NCBI RefSeq assembly: GCF_002916655.1
Contig: NZ_PPSM01000025.1
Coordinates: 62,001 to 126,000 of the forward strand
Length of the DNA stretch: 64,000 nucleotides
Reading direction: 5' to 3'
Origin: Novosphingobium sp. HII-3
GTDB taxonomy: Bacteria > Pseudomonadota > Alphaproteobacteria > Sphingomonadales > Sphingomonadaceae
The position numbers and the translations under genes are program-made. Below are positions 39,204 through 49,105 of this stretch, in pieces (position 1 is the stretch's first letter; each line of letters opens with the position of its first letter). Below the pieces are notes generated by a model that searched no databases, was not told the origin of the DNA, and saw nothing but the letters and a program-made list of their open reading frames with translations.

Positions 39204-40453
39204 GGCCGGATCGACGCCAGCACCTGCTCCACCGCCTGACGCTCGGCGGTCGCCTCGCCCGCACGCAGGTTCGCAGTGGGCGCGCCATCGCGGACCACGA
39301 AGGACACGATCGCTCGGGCGCCCGACTTGACGGCTTTGTCGAAGCGCTTGCGCGGGCTGCCGGTCGCCAGAATTTCCGCGTCGATGCCCTTGTGGCGCAG
39401 CGCTGCCAAAGTCTTCAGCGCAAGCGGCAGCGCGGCGTCATCCTCCACCGCCAGCATGGCGGTGAGCGGCGTTTCGGCAATCCGGCCCCCATCGGCGACC
39501 AGCATCGCCAGGCGCTCGATCCCGGCCGCCCAGCCGACCGCAGGCGTCTCCGGCCCGCCGAGGGCCACCATGAGGCCGTCATACCGGCCGCCGCCCAGGA
39601 CAGTGCCCTGCGCCCCCAGCCGATCTGTCACAAATTCGAAAGCGGTATGCCTGTAGTAGTCCAGGCCACGCACAAGGGCCGGGGCGCGGACGAAGTCCAC
39701 CGAGGCCGCTTCGAGCCCTTGTGTCACCGCGCCGAAGAAATCCTGTGCCTCGGCGCTTAGAAAATCATCGATCTTCGGGGCGTCCGCCGTGAACGGCTTG
39801 TCCCGGGGATCCTTGGAGTCGAGTATGCGCAGCGGGTTACGCTCCAGCCGGTCCTGCGAATCTTCCGAAAGCGAAGCCTTGTGGTCGCGGAAGTAGTCGA
39901 TGAGAGCAGTGCGCCAGGCTTCGCGGCTCGCACCGTCACCCAGCGTGTTCAGCTGCAGCGTCACACCTTCGGAAATTCCGAGCTCCTTGAGCAGATGGTC
40001 CGCCATGACCAGCAGTTCCACGTCAGCCAGCGGCTCGGCCGCGCCGATCACTTCGGCGTCGATCTGGTGGAACTGGCGGTACCGGCCCTTCTGGGGGCGC
40101 TCGTACCGGAACAGCGGCCCGTGCGTCGCCACCTTGAGGGGGGCATACTGCTTCCAGCCATCCGTCAGGTAAGCGCGGGCGATGCCGGCGGTGAATTCCG
40201 GACGCAGGGTCAGAGACTCGCCCCCGCGATCCTCGAAGGAGTACATCTCCTTCGACACCACATCCGTCGTCTCGCCCAGCGAGCGGGAGAACACGGCGGT
40301 CTTTTCAAACACCGGCATTTCCACGCGGCGGAAGCGGTAGAGCTTGCGCACCCGCTCAAAGGTATCGACGACGTGGGCGAAAGCCTCGGCCTCGGCGCCG
40401 AAGATGTCCTGGGTGCCGCGGATCGCCTGAGGCGTGGAAAGTGCAGTGCTCAT
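39200..40453 (-). CDS. hisS: histidyl-tRNA synthetase
   Basis: Class II aminoacyl-tRNA synthetase charging tRNA-His. Motif 2 is [23 protein letters not shown] near residue 115, the histidine-specific HisA motif is [14 protein letters not shown] near residue 265, and the C-terminal anticodon-binding domain spans about residues 330-417. N-terminal [16 protein letters not shown] is typical of alphaproteobacteria. It is the first gene of hisS-prfA-prmC, with a 4-base overlap into prfA. It diverges from the M61 peptidase gene across 137 bases without a recognised site. Confidence 0.96.
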   Translation of the reverse strand: MSTALSTPQAIRGTQDIFGAEAEAFAHVVDTFERVRKLYRFRRVEMPVFEKTAVFSRSLGETTDVVSKEMYSFEDRGGESLTLRPEFTAGIARAYLTDGWKQYAPLKVATHGPLFRYERPQKGRYRQFHQIDAEVIGAAEPLADVELLVMADHLLKELGISEGVTLQLNTLGDGASREAWRTALIDYFRDHKASLSEDSQDRLERNPLRILDSKDPRDKPFTADAPKIDDFLSAEAQDFFGAVTQGLEAASVDFVRAPALVRGLDYYRHTAFEFVTDRLGAQGTVLGGGRYDGLMVALGGPETPAVGWAAGIERLAMLVADGGRIAETPLTAMLAVEDDAALPLALKTLAALRHKGIDAEILATGSPRKRFDKAVKSGARAIVSFVVRDGAPTANLRAGEATAERQAVEQVLASIRP

Positions 40454-40590
40454 TCGCGCGCGCTTAGCCCGATTGGTGGCGTTGGGGAAGAGTTCGGCTG
40501 CCCTTCAGGATGCAGAAAGGCGCCCGGGAAAGGCACCTCAACGGGAATCGATGGTTGCCAAAGGAGGCAACAAGCGCAAAGAACCACGAA

Positions 40591-42531
40591 ATGAAAAGCT
40601 TGTTTGCGGGCGTGACCCTCCTCACCTCCCTGCTCCTGTCGACCTCTGTCCAGGCGCAGGCTTCCACGCGACCCTTGCCGATGGCGCCGCCGCTGCCGAC
40701 GGAGATCCCGGCTGCGCGCGATGAAGCCTATGCCGGCACGATCGATCTGGCGATCGACGCCAGTGACATCACGCGCGGGGTTTACCGCGTCACGCAGACC
40801 ATCCCGGTCGCCGCGGGCACGCGCGATCTCGTCCTTCTCCAGCCGGGCTGGCTGCCTGGCAACCACTCCGAGACCGGACCTTACGCGCTTCTCGCCGACA
40901 TCCGCTTCTACGCCAACGGCAAGGAAGTCCCCTGGGTGCGCGACACCGTCGCGGTCAACGCTTTCCGCCTCGTGCTGCCGGAAGGGACCACGCAGGTCAC
41001 CGCGCGCTTCGTCCACACCTCGCCGCTGCAGTCGGGCGAGGGCCGCATCACGATGACGCAGGAGATGCTCAACCTCCAGTGGGAAAAGATGAGCCTCTAC
41101 CCCGCCGGATACTACACCCGTCGCATTCCGGTGAAGCCGACCGTCACCTTCCCCAAGGGTTGGACCGTGTACACCGCACTCGACGGCTTCAGCCGGACCG
41201 GCGACACCGTGACCTGGAACACGATCGACTACGAGAACCTGGTCGATTCGCCGATCTTCGCAGGCGTGCACGCACAGCGCTGGGATCTGGGCCAGAACGT
41301 CTACATGGATGTCGTCGCCGACGAGCCCGAGTTCCTGGCGATCAAGCCGGAGAACCTGGAAACCTACCGCAATCTGGTGAAGGAAGCGCTCGCCACCTTT
41401 GGCGCCAAGCATTTCGATCACTACGACTTCCTGCTGGCCCTCACAGACCGTATGGGCGGCATCGGGCTTGAGCATCACCGCTCGAGCGAAAACCAGCAGG
41501 AGCCCAAGTCCTGGATCAACTGGGCCGAGATGGACTGGGATCGCAATGTGATCTCCCACGAATTCGTGCACAGCTGGAACGGCAAGTTCCGTCGCGGCAT
41601 CGATGCATGGACGCCCGATTACCAGCAGCCGATGCAGAATACCCTGCTGTGGGTCTACGAAGGCCAGACGCAGTTCTGGGGTTACGTGCTGGCGGCCCGC
41701 TCGGGCGTGCAATCGCGCGAGATGGTGACCGCCATGTTCGCGACGGCTGCGGGCAAGTACGCCGAAGGCACGCCGGGCCGCGCCTGGCGCTCCGTCGAGG
41801 ACACGGTCAACGCGCCGCAGCTCAACCGTCGCCGCCCCCTGCCGTACACCTCGCTCACCCGCAGCGAGGACTACTACGTCGAAGGCGCGCTGGTTTGGCT
41901 TGAGGCAGACCAGATCATCCGCCAGGGCACGCGCGGCGCGAAGGGCCTGGACGATTTCGCCAAGGCCTTCTTCGGGGTCTATCCGGGCGACTGGAGCCAG
42001 CTGACCTACGACTTCGACGAGGTCGTGAAGACGCTTGACGGCGTCTATGCCTATGACTGGGCCACGTTCCTGCGCACGCGCCTCTATGGCGTGAACCAGC
42101 CCGCGCCGCTCAAGGGTCTGGAGATGGGCGGGTACAAGCTGGTCTGGAAGGACAAGCCCAACGTCTATGACAAGGGCATTTCCGATGACCGCAAGACGCT
42201 GGACCTCACCTACTCGCTCGGGATGACGCTCAACAACGATGGCGAGGTGACGTCGACCTTGTGGGATGGCCCGGCGTACAACGCCGGTGTCGTCAACAAG
42301 GTGAAGATCGTGGCGGTGGGCGGCCGCGCCTATTCCAAGGATGTCATGCGCTCGGCAATTACCGCTGCCAAGACGTCCAAGGCGCCGATCAGCCTTCTGG
42401 TACAGCGCGGTGAGCGCTTCCAGACCGTCGAGATCGATTATCATGGCGGCCTGCGGTATCCCTGGTTGGAAAGCACGACCGCCGGCAAGTCCAACGGCTT
42501 CGACAAGCTGCTGGCGTCCCGCACGCGGTAA
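40591..42531 (+). CDS. M61 family metallopeptidase with PDZ domain, exported
   Basis: Glycyl-aminopeptidase-type zinc peptidase of 646 residues. A Sec signal (MKSLFAGVTLLTSLLLSTSVQAQA) fixes the start; the 27 codons upstream in frame have none of its features. The M61 N-terminal beta domain is followed by the zinc motif HEFVHSWNGKFRR near residue 312, with the third ligand in the YEGQTQFWGYVLAARSG region, and the C-terminal 130 residues form a PDZ-like domain (GVVNKVKIVAVGGRAYSKD). It acts in the periplasm or outside the cell. No operon partner. Confidence 0.92.
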   Translation: MKSLFAGVTLLTSLLLSTSVQAQASTRPLPMAPPLPTEIPAARDEAYAGTIDLAIDASDITRGVYRVTQTIPVAAGTRDLVLLQPGWLPGNHSETGPYALLADIRFYANGKEVPWVRDTVAVNAFRLVLPEGTTQVTARFVHTSPLQSGEGRITMTQEMLNLQWEKMSLYPAGYYTRRIPVKPTVTFPKGWTVYTALDGFSRTGDTVTWNTIDYENLVDSPIFAGVHAQRWDLGQNVYMDVVADEPEFLAIKPENLETYRNLVKEALATFGAKHFDHYDFLLALTDRMGGIGLEHHRSSENQQEPKSWINWAEMDWDRNVISHEFVHSWNGKFRRGIDAWTPDYQQPMQNTLLWVYEGQTQFWGYVLAARSGVQSREMVTAMFATAAGKYAEGTPGRAWRSVEDTVNAPQLNRRRPLPYTSLTRSEDYYVEGALVWLEADQIIRQGTRGAKGLDDFAKAFFGVYPGDWSQLTYDFDEVVKTLDGVYAYDWATFLRTRLYGVNQPAPLKGLEMGGYKLVWKDKPNVYDKGISDDRKTLDLTYSLGMTLNNDGEVTSTLWDGPAYNAGVVNKVKIVAVGGRAYSKDVMRSAITAAKTSKAPISLLVQRGERFQTVEIDYHGGLRYPWLESTTAGKSNGFDKLLASRTR

Positions 42532-42700
42532 GCGGCTCGAGGAGCGATCGTCCCGGTTCTGCCGGGACGATTTCATCCGTAATCGGGCTATCCAGCCGTA
42601 GATCACCGAAATGGCTGTTGCGACGCAATAAGCCCGACGCTAAGCCGCGCCATCGTGATCCTGGCACGAGCCTGAACAGCGCCAGAAAAGAAGGACCCCT

Positions 42701-43237
42701 ATGCGCATCGACATGATCCCCGTTGGCGATAATCCGCCCGAGAACCTCAATGTCATCATCGAGGTCCCGGTCGGCGGCGAGCCGGTCAAGTACGAGTTCG
42801 ACAAGGATTCCGGTGCCCTCTTCGTGGACCGTATCCTTCACACGCCGATGCGCTACCCGGCGAACTACGGCTTCGTGCCGCATACGCTTTCTCCGGACGG
42901 TGACCCGCTCGACGCTCTCGTCGTCGCCCGTTCCCCGTTCATCCCGGGCAGCGTCGTGCGCGTTCGCCCGATCGCGGTCCTGAACCTGGAAGACGAGCAC
43001 GGCGGCGACGAAAAGCTCGTCTGCGTGCCGATCGATTCAACCTTCCCGTACTATTCCAACGTCGCGGAAAAAGACGATCTTCCCGAAATCGTCGCGCTTC
43101 AGATCGAACACTTCTTCACCCACTACAAGGACCTGGAGAAGGAAAAGTGGGTGCGCGTGGGCACCTGGGGCGGCGCGGCCGATGCACGGCAGATTGTGCT
43201 CGAAGCGATCGAGCGCTACCAGGCTTCGAAAGCCTGA
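42701..43237 (+). CDS. ppa: inorganic pyrophosphatase, family I
   Basis: Hydrolyses pyrophosphate to drive biosynthesis. The 178-residue protein has the family I signature DGDPLDALVV near residue 66 (metal-binding Asp triad), with YEFDKDSGALFVDRIL and YPANYGFVPHT before it and the C-terminal EKWVRVGTWGG. GAAGGA precedes the ATG. A strong terminator follows, so it is monocistronic or the end of a transcript with the M61 gene, from which it is separated by 169 bases. Confidence 0.97.
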   Translation: MRIDMIPVGDNPPENLNVIIEVPVGGEPVKYEFDKDSGALFVDRILHTPMRYPANYGFVPHTLSPDGDPLDALVVARSPFIPGSVVRVRPIAVLNLEDEHGGDEKLVCVPIDSTFPYYSNVAEKDDLPEIVALQIEHFFTHYKDLEKEKWVRVGTWGGAADARQIVLEAIERYQASKA

Positions 43238-43266
43238 ACCACGGGTTAGTCCACCCCATGTGGACA

Positions 43267-43304
43267 GGGGCCGGCAGCCGACGCTGCTGGCCCCTTGCTT
43301 TTTT
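43267..43304 (+). terminator. Rho-independent terminator after ppa
   Basis: Arms GGGGCCGGCAGC / GCTGCTGGCCCC (one G-T pair) around CGAC, followed by TTGCTTTTTT. It can also mark the limit for the convergent SDR gene. Confidence 0.9.
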
Positions 43305-43323
43305 GAGGCGCTGCCCTGTTGCC

Positions 43324-44073
43324 TCAGGTGACCACGCGGCCGCCGTTGACGCCGATGGTCTGCCCCGTCACATAGCCGGACGCTTCGTGGCACAGCCATG
43401 CGCAGGCGTTGGCGATATCGCCCGGTTCGCCCATGCGGCGCACCGGGATGGTCTGCAGCAGGACTTCGGTCGGTATCTGGAAGCGTTCCCGGTTGGCTTC
43501 CGACATGATCGTTCCCATCACCGAACCTGGCGGGATGTTGTTGACGGTGATGCCGTAAGGTCCGAATTCCTGCGCCATGGAACGCGTCATCGTGACGATG
43601 GCACCCTTGGAGGACGAGTAGCAGATCATGTTGATCGCTCCCGTCTGCGCCGAGGACGAGGAAATATTGACGATACGGCCCCAAGCCGCTTCCTTCATGT
43701 CCTTGAGCACAAGCTGGCTCATGATCATCGGCCCACGCACGTTGACGGCATAGACCATGTCCCACCGCTCGTCCGTGAGATCCTCGAACGGCGTGAAGTC
43801 AGTGACGCCGGCGTTGTTGACGAGGATCGAGATCGGCCCCAGCGCATCCCGGCACTTCGCCACGGCGGCGGCCGCCTGTTCACGGTTGGACACATCGGCA
43901 CCAAGCGCAATGGCGGTGCCGCCCGCATCCTTGATCGCCTGCACCGTGTCGGCGCACCGCGCCGCATCGAGGTCGAGCACGCCGACGGCGATCCCATCCT
44001 GCGCCAGTCGCTTCGAACAGGCCGCGCCGATACCTGCGGCAGCGCCGGTGACGATGGCAACACGGTAAGTCAT
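43324..44073 (-). CDS. SDR family oxidoreductase, FabG-like
   Basis: 249-residue short-chain dehydrogenase: glycine loop VTGAAAGIGAACSKRLAQDG, Asp after strand two (LDLDAARC) favouring NAD, NNAG as VNNAGVTDF, catalytic Ser in NISSSSAQTG, YSSSKGAIVTMTRSMAQE with Tyr and Lys, and the C-terminal GQTIGVNGGRVVT. This is the 3-oxoacyl reductase/cyclohexanol-dehydrogenase-like family, and the substrate is unknown. It is a lone gene converging on ppa and diverging from the sulfurtransferase gene. Confidence 0.88.
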   Translation of the reverse strand: MTYRVAIVTGAAAGIGAACSKRLAQDGIAVGVLDLDAARCADTVQAIKDAGGTAIALGADVSNREQAAAAVAKCRDALGPISILVNNAGVTDFTPFEDLTDERWDMVYAVNVRGPMIMSQLVLKDMKEAAWGRIVNISSSSAQTGAINMICYSSSKGAIVTMTRSMAQEFGPYGITVNNIPPGSVMGTIMSEANRERFQIPTEVLLQTIPVRRMGEPGDIANACAWLCHEASGYVTGQTIGVNGGRVVT

Positions 44074-44284
44074 GGCAATCTCTCCTGAAGGTTTGCGCGA
44101 GGCTTACCGACAAATCCGCTTCACAGAAGCCGCCTGCGCCTTCGTTCCTGCAGAATCCGCCCCGGCGACGCGCCGCCGGATGGTTGCTTCCCCAGCTTCG
44201 CACGCTTCATGATCGACAGCCCCGCTCCAAGCCGCTTATCGTGCGGGGCGCCCGACCATCAATTTCTCCACGGACAGGGAAGCG

Positions 44285-45136
44285 ATGAGCCACGAAACGC
44301 TGATTTCAGTTGAAGATCTCAAGGACATGCTGGCGCAGGGCGCCGATGTTCTGGTGTTCGATTGCGAGTTCGAACTGGGCGCTCCCGATGTTGGGCCGGC
44401 ACTCTACCGGCAGTGGCACATCCCGACGGCTCGCTATGCGCATCTCGATGACGACCTGGCGGCGCCGCCAGACGGCAGCAATGGCCGCCACCCCTTGCCG
44501 GCACCTGTCGCGTTGAGCGCCTGGCTGCGGGCGCAGGGGCTGCACAACAGGCAGCAGGTCGTCGCATACGACAGCCACGGCGGGGCGTGGGCCGCACGGC
44601 TCTGGTGGCTTCTGCGCTGGCTCGGCCATGCCCCGGTCGCCGTGCTGGATGGAGGAAAGCCTGCATGGATCGCCGCAGGTCTGCCGCTGGACACGGGCGT
44701 TGCGCCCGCCACCGCTGCGGGCGATTTCCAGCCGGGCCGGTCGCTCGTCCCCTCCCCCGCGAAGGCGAGCGAGGTCCTTGCCAACATCGAAACCGGCGAG
44801 GCCCGGGTACTCGATGCACGCGATCCGGGACGCTTTGCAGGCAAGCCGAACCCGATCGACCCGGTGCCGGGGCACATCCCGGGCGCGCGCAACCGCTTCT
44901 TCCGCGACAATCTGGATGCGAGTGGCCACTTCCGCCCGGGTGGAGAACTTGCGGCAGAGTTTGCTGCCCTGCTGGACGACCAGCCCGCCATTCTGCAGTG
45001 CGGATCGGGCGTCACCGCCTGCCACAACGCACTGGCCATGGCCGTGGCTGGACTTCCCGCCGGCCGGCTCTATCCCGGCTCCTGGAGCGAATGGATTGCC
45101 GATCCTTCCCGGCCGGTCGCAACAGGCATCGACTGA
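44285..45136 (+). CDS. sseA: 3-mercaptopyruvate/thiosulfate sulfurtransferase
   Basis: Two tandem rhodanese domains, 283 residues. The N-terminal inactive domain spans residues 1-140 (VYDSHGGAWAARLWWLL pattern; LLRWLGH), and the C-terminal domain has the catalytic loop QCGSGVTACHNALAM near residue 239. The CG[ST]GVTA loop is the mercaptopyruvate sulfurtransferase form, so 3-mercaptopyruvate is the more likely donor. No signal peptide, so cytoplasmic. It diverges from the SDR gene by 211 bases without an evident site. Confidence 0.88.
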   Translation: MSHETLISVEDLKDMLAQGADVLVFDCEFELGAPDVGPALYRQWHIPTARYAHLDDDLAAPPDGSNGRHPLPAPVALSAWLRAQGLHNRQQVVAYDSHGGAWAARLWWLLRWLGHAPVAVLDGGKPAWIAAGLPLDTGVAPATAAGDFQPGRSLVPSPAKASEVLANIETGEARVLDARDPGRFAGKPNPIDPVPGHIPGARNRFFRDNLDASGHFRPGGELAAEFAALLDDQPAILQCGSGVTACHNALAMAVAGLPAGRLYPGSWSEWIADPSRPVATGID

Positions 45137-45145
45137 GCGGTATCA

Positions 45146-45185
45146 GCGGCCGACGAAAGTTCGCCGGCCGCCGGTCTGGTTTTTT
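45146..45185 (+). terminator. Rho-independent terminator after sulfurtransferase
   Basis: GCGGCCG / CGGCCGC arms enclose an inner CGAA-AG-TTCG stem, and a TTTTTT run ends at 45185, just before the convergent glutathione peroxidase stop. Confidence 0.75.
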
Positions 45186-45188
45186 CGG

Positions 45189-45734
45189 TTACTTCGCCAG
45201 TTCGGCCTCTATGGCCGAAACGAGCGCCGGATCCTTCGGCTCCACGCCGGGCGCAAAGCGGCCCGCAACTTTGCCGTCACGACCGACGAGGAACTTCTCG
45301 AAGTTCCACAGAACTTCAGGGTCCTGCGTGGGCGTCATGCCATAGCCCTTCAGCCGTTCGCGGAACTCTTCGGCCGGACCCTGCTTGGTGGGCTGCGCCT
45401 CCGTGAGGGCCGCGTAGAGGGGCTGCTTGCCCGCGCCGGTCACGTCGGCCTTGGCGAAAAGCGGGAACGAGACACCGTAGTTGGCAGAGCAGAACTGCGC
45501 GATTTCCTCATGCGTACCGGGCTCCTGCGCGCCGAAATCGTTGGCGGGGAAGCCGAGGATCTCCAGCCCCTTGTCCCTGTACTCGCCGTAAAGCGCCTCA
45601 AGCCCTTCGTACTGCGGAGTCAGGCCGCACTTGGAGGCGACGTTCACCACCAGCAGCACCTTGCCGGCATGTTCGCCAAGGCTGTCGGGCGTTCCGTCGA
45701 TGCGGGTCAGCGGGATGGATGCGAGGTCGGCCAT
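45189..45734 (-). CDS. glutathione peroxidase
   Basis: Reduces peroxides with glutathione or thioredoxin. The 181-residue protein contains the catalytic cysteine in NVASKCGLTPQYEGL near residue 36, the GPx signature GFPANDFGAQEPG with the catalytic Gln near 70, and WNFEKFLVGRDG near residue 145, whose Trp and Asn complete the tetrad. The absence of the mammalian oligomerisation loop and the cysteine form suggest a bacterial monomer, possibly thioredoxin-linked. A GST gene lies 90 bases upstream on the same strand, so they may share a transcript. Confidence 0.94.
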   Translation of the reverse strand: MADLASIPLTRIDGTPDSLGEHAGKVLLVVNVASKCGLTPQYEGLEALYGEYRDKGLEILGFPANDFGAQEPGTHEEIAQFCSANYGVSFPLFAKADVTGAGKQPLYAALTEAQPTKQGPAEEFRERLKGYGMTPTQDPEVLWNFEKFLVGRDGKVAGRFAPGVEPKDPALVSAIEAELAK

Positions 45735-45824
45735 TCAAGTTTCTCCCAAGTGAGTGCAGGCGGTTATGAGGCGCGGGCAAGGAGCACGCAAGGCGCCGGA
45801 AGGACACCCCGCCCCGGCGAGGGT

Positions 45825-46511
45825 TCATGCCCCGGCGCGGTAGTCGGCGATGACCTCACCCGCCTCGGACAGTCCCGCTTCATGACTCTCCTCGCGCCAT
45901 GTCTCGGCGAGGGCTTCCTCCTCCCACTGCCGCATGGCGGGATGGGCCAGCATCGCCTCCACCCAGGCCTGCCCGCCGCCAACATCGAGGCCATAGGTGC
46001 GGATGCGGAACGCGACGGGAGCGTAGAAGGCGTCAACCGCGCTGAACGCCTGGCCCGCAAGCCACGGCCCTCCAAAGCGGTCTAGCCCCTCCTCGAAAAG
46101 CTCCCGCAGGCGGTAGACTTCCCGGACCAATTCACCGTCCAAGGGGCGGGTCCTGACCCGCACGCCCACGTTCATCGTGCAGGTCGCGCGCAGCCTCGGG
46201 AAGCCTGCATGCATCTCACAGACCGCGCTCTGCGCAAAGGCGCGCGCGTCCTCGTCCTGCGGCCAGACACCTTCGTGCCGATCCGCCAGGTAGAGGACGA
46301 TGCCCAGCGAATCCCAGACGGTCCGCTCCGCATCGATAAGGGCCGGCACCTGCCCGGTCGGCGAGAAGCTGCGGAACGCCTCGTAGTTCACCGGCATGGT
46401 GAAGGGTTCGAGCTCATCCTCGAACGCAATACCCAGGGCCTTCATCAGCACCCAGGGACGCAGCGACCAGCTGGAGTAGTTCCGATTCGCGGTGATGAGG
46501 GTGTAAGTCAT
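45825..46511 (-). CDS. glutathione S-transferase family protein
   Basis: 228-residue GST with an N-terminal thioredoxin fold (TLITANRNYSSWSLRPWVLMKALGIAF; the NRNYSSWSLRPW signature marks a bacterial GST subfamily with Ser in the active loop) and a helical C-terminal domain. PVNYEAFRSFSPTGQVPALID has the cis-Pro and the gamma-glutamyl-binding stretch. The start is the ATG of MTYTLITANRN; the seven preceding codons are dismissed. The substrate is unknown. It neighbours glutathione peroxidase, suggesting shared electrophile or peroxide defence. Confidence 0.88.
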   Translation of the reverse strand: MTYTLITANRNYSSWSLRPWVLMKALGIAFEDELEPFTMPVNYEAFRSFSPTGQVPALIDAERTVWDSLGIVLYLADRHEGVWPQDEDARAFAQSAVCEMHAGFPRLRATCTMNVGVRVRTRPLDGELVREVYRLRELFEEGLDRFGGPWLAGQAFSAVDAFYAPVAFRIRTYGLDVGGGQAWVEAMLAHPAMRQWEEEALAETWREESHEAGLSEAGEVIADYRAGA

Positions 46512-46639
46512 GGAGCACTCTTGTCCCTGCATGCAAATGCGAAGCGGGATAGCGGCAAGCGGTGGTGCTGGCGAGTGCCCGCTTGCCCTTCACTTCGGCG
46601 GCTCGCTTCCCGCCGGGTCACGGGGAGGGAAGCGTGGCC

Positions 46640-47275
46640 TCAGCTTACGTAGTGTGCCGTGGTCTTCGCGGCGACTTCCTCGGCAGTCACTCCGGGCGCC
46701 AGTTCGACAAGCCGGAACGGGCTTGCGTGGTCCGGGCGCTGGAACACCGCAAGATCGGTGACGATCATGTCGACCACGTTCTTGCCCGTCAGCGGCAGCG
46801 TGCAGGCCGGAATGAATTTGGGATCGCCGTTCTTGGAGGTATGCTCCATGACGACGATGATCTTCTTGACCCCGGCCACGAGGTCCATCGCGCCGCCCAT
46901 TCCCTTGATCATCTTGCCCGGGATCATCCAGTTGGCGATGTCTCCGTTCTCGGCGACTTCCATGGCGCCCAGCACGGTGAGGTCGATGTGGCCGCCCCGG
47001 ATCATGCCGAAGCTGGTAGCGCTGTCGAAGTAGGCCGAGTGCGGGAGCTCGCTGATCGTCTGCTTGCCCGCGTTGATGAGGTCCGGGTCCACCTCGTCCG
47101 GATAGGGGAACGGACCGATGCCGAGCATTCCGTTCTCGCTCTGGAGGGTAACGGTAATGCCCTGCGGCACGTAGTTCGCCACGAGGGTGGGGATGCCGAT
47201 GCCAAGGTTCACGTAGAAGCCGTCCTGAAGCTCCTGCGCGGCGCGCGCGGCCATCTCATTGCGGTTCCAGGGCAT
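46640..47275 (-). CDS. scoB: 3-oxoacid CoA-transferase subunit B
   Basis: Beta subunit of succinyl-CoA:3-ketoacid (or 3-oxoadipate) CoA-transferase, 211 residues. The catalytic glutamate is in [13 protein letters not shown] near residue 47, and [13 protein letters not shown] and [19 protein letters not shown] are family hallmarks. The stop of scoA and the start of scoB share one base (TGATG), so translation is coupled. Role: activating acetoacetate with succinyl-CoA in ketone-body or aromatic degradation. A LysR regulator diverges from this pair. Confidence 0.93.
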   Translation of the reverse strand: MPWNRNEMAARAAQELQDGFYVNLGIGIPTLVANYVPQGITVTLQSENGMLGIGPFPYPDEVDPDLINAGKQTISELPHSAYFDSATSFGMIRGGHIDLTVLGAMEVAENGDIANWMIPGKMIKGMGGAMDLVAGVKKIIVVMEHTSKNGDPKFIPACTLPLTGKNVVDMIVTDLAVFQRPDHASPFRLVELAPGVTAEEVAAKTTAHYVS

Positions 47276-47982
47276 CAGGCGCTCTCCCTCTCGCGGGTGG
47301 TCGTGAATTCGATCTTCTTGTCGTACGGCGCGCCGGGCACGATGCGCTGGACGAAGACACCCGGCAGGTGGATGCAGTCGGGATCAAGGCTGCCCGTAGG
47401 CACGATCTCTTCGACCTCGACGATGCAGACCTTTCCGCAGGTGGCCGCCGGCACGTTGAAGTTGCGAGCGGTCTTGCGGAAGACGACGTTGCCGGTCTCA
47501 TCCGCTTTCCAGGCCTTCACAATGGCGAGGTCCGCGAAGATGCCTTCCTCAAGGATGTATTCCTCTCCGTGAAACACCTTGACGTCCTTCCCCTCGGCGA
47601 CCTGGGTGCCGACGCCCGTCCTGGTGTAGAAGCCCGGGATGCCTGCGCCGCCCGCGCGCATGCGCTCGGCCAGCGTGCCTTGGGGGCAGAACTCGACCTC
47701 CAGCTCGCCTGCGAGGAACTGGCGCTCGAACTCCTTGTTCTCGCCGACGTAGGAGGAGATCATCTTTTTCACCTGCCGCGTGCGCAGCAGCTTGCCGATG
47801 CCCTCGTTGTCGATCCCGGCGTTGTTCGATGCGAAGGTCAGGCCCGTTACACCGGAAGCGCGAATGGCGTCGAGCAGGCGTTCCGGGATGCCGCAAAGGC
47901 CGAAGCCGCCACTGGCGATGAGAAGCCCATCCTTGAGCACGCCTTCCAGCGCTGCCTCGGCACTGGCGTAGATCTTGTTCAT
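47275..47982 (-). CDS. scoA: 3-oxoacid CoA-transferase subunit A
   Basis: Alpha subunit of the same enzyme, 235 residues from [20 protein letters not shown] lies nine bases upstream, and the 11 further in-frame codons are dismissed. Family signatures: [19 protein letters not shown] near residue 20, [16 protein letters not shown], and [43 protein letters not shown], here cited as the pieces ENKEFERQF and [17 protein letters not shown]. It is the first gene of the scoAB operon. SCOT and PcaIJ are hard to tell apart by eye; no pca gene lies nearby, so SCOT is preferred. Confidence 0.92.
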   Translation of the reverse strand: MNKIYASAEAALEGVLKDGLLIASGGFGLCGIPERLLDAIRASGVTGLTFASNNAGIDNEGIGKLLRTRQVKKMISSYVGENKEFERQFLAGELEVEFCPQGTLAERMRAGGAGIPGFYTRTGVGTQVAEGKDVKVFHGEEYILEEGIFADLAIVKAWKADETGNVVFRKTARNFNVPAATCGKVCIVEVEEIVPTGSLDPDCIHLPGVFVQRIVPGAPYDKKIEFTTTRERESA

Positions 47983-48043
47983 CGAGACAGATCCTCTTCC
48001 ATTGTTCGGCAGCACGCTAGACAGAGTCTCTCATCACGAATAG

Positions 48044-48059
48044 CGATTGTTTTTTATCG
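48044..48059. promoter_or_regulatory. possible LysR site between scoA and lysR
   Basis: CGAT-N8-ATCG, with the run TTTTTT inside, lies in the 101-base divergent gap. It is small and its significance is low; I list it as the only dyad I can see here. Confidence 0.25.
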
Positions 48060-48083
48060 GTTCCCATAGGCTTTGCTTATACG

Positions 48084-48962
48084 ATGAAGCGCATTGCCCT
48101 CTTCCACCTCGAAACCCTGATGTGGATTCACCGGCTCGGCACCTTCGCGGCGGCAGCGCATCGCCTGAACACAACTCAGCCGGCGATCTCCGCGCGCGTC
48201 CGGGAAATCGAGGAGCAGCTCGGCGTCTCGCTCTTTCAGCGGGAGGGGCGCCGCATGGTGCTGTCCGCCCGCGGCCGTCGGCTCGTGCAGGCAAGCGAGC
48301 CGCTCTACCGCGGGTTGGAGCACGTGCTCCTCGAGGCAAGCGACTTCGCGGGTGCCACGGCATCGGTGCGCATCGGCTCCGGGGAGATCGCCGCCGCGAG
48401 CTGCCTGCCCGCCTTCATACAGGCGGTCGAGCGGGACCGGCCGGGTATCGCCATGGAAATCGATCTGGATCTGACGGCCCGCCTGCTCCAGCAGTTGCTG
48501 GCGGGAACACGCGATATCGTGTTCCTTGCCGGACCGGTGGCCAGCCCGGGCATGAAGACCGCGCCAATCGGGTCAGTCGAACTGGTCTGGGCCGCAGGGG
48601 CACAAGTGGCCGCCGCCGGGGGCTTCGACCAGCCCCTCCCTGTCTGGTCGCTGCCGGATCACTCGCCGCTTCACGCCGTTTCACATGAAACATTGGAGAC
48701 GCACGGCATCGTCCCCCCGGCGCTTCACACCTGCAACAACGTGCGCGCGATGATAGAGATCGTGGTGAATGGGCAAGGCGCGGCCCTTCTTCCGGAGACC
48801 ATGATCCGTGACCGGCTTGCCGCAGGAACCCTTCGCGAAGTCCTGCCGCGCCCCCTCCAGCGCGTGCATTTCGAGGCGGCCATTCGCACCCGGGAAAAAG
48901 ACCCGGTGATCCTCGACCTGTTCGCCCGGGCCGGGCAACTCGCCATCGACCCGGCGGCCTGA
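48084..48962 (+). CDS. LysR family transcriptional regulator
   Basis: 292-residue LTTR. The helix-turn-helix MWIHRLGTFAAAAHRLNTTQPAISARV is near residues 13-40, cited here by its helix pair FAAAAHRLNTTQPAISAR, and the effector domain contains NNVRAMIEIVVNGQGAALLPE. It diverges from scoA with a 101-base gap and probably regulates the CoA-transferase genes. No Shine-Dalgarno sequence is evident before the ATG (TTGCTTATACG). The effector is unknown. Confidence 0.92.
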   Translation: MKRIALFHLETLMWIHRLGTFAAAAHRLNTTQPAISARVREIEEQLGVSLFQREGRRMVLSARGRRLVQASEPLYRGLEHVLLEASDFAGATASVRIGSGEIAAASCLPAFIQAVERDRPGIAMEIDLDLTARLLQQLLAGTRDIVFLAGPVASPGMKTAPIGSVELVWAAGAQVAAAGGFDQPLPVWSLPDHSPLHAVSHETLETHGIVPPALHTCNNVRAMIEIVVNGQGAALLPETMIRDRLAAGTLREVLPRPLQRVHFEAAIRTREKDPVILDLFARAGQLAIDPAA

Positions 48963-49037
48963 TTCTATCGAAGCATGTCCGAGAGGCCGGTTGCGGCAAC
49001 TTCCACGCCGGACCGCTCGTTGCGATCACAGGCGGTC

Positions 49038-49051
49038 TTGATCCCGATCAT
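49038..49051. promoter_or_regulatory. FNR/FixK-type box upstream of universal stress gene
   Basis: TTGATCCCGATCAT matches the anaerobox TTGAT-N4-ATCAA at nine of ten specified bases. It lies 55 bases before the USP start, a position suited to activation. Confidence 0.5.
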
Positions 49052-49105
49052 GGCGATATCCGCGATCCGGATTAAGCTGCGTCTCGATCAGAGGGAGAAA
49101 AGACC

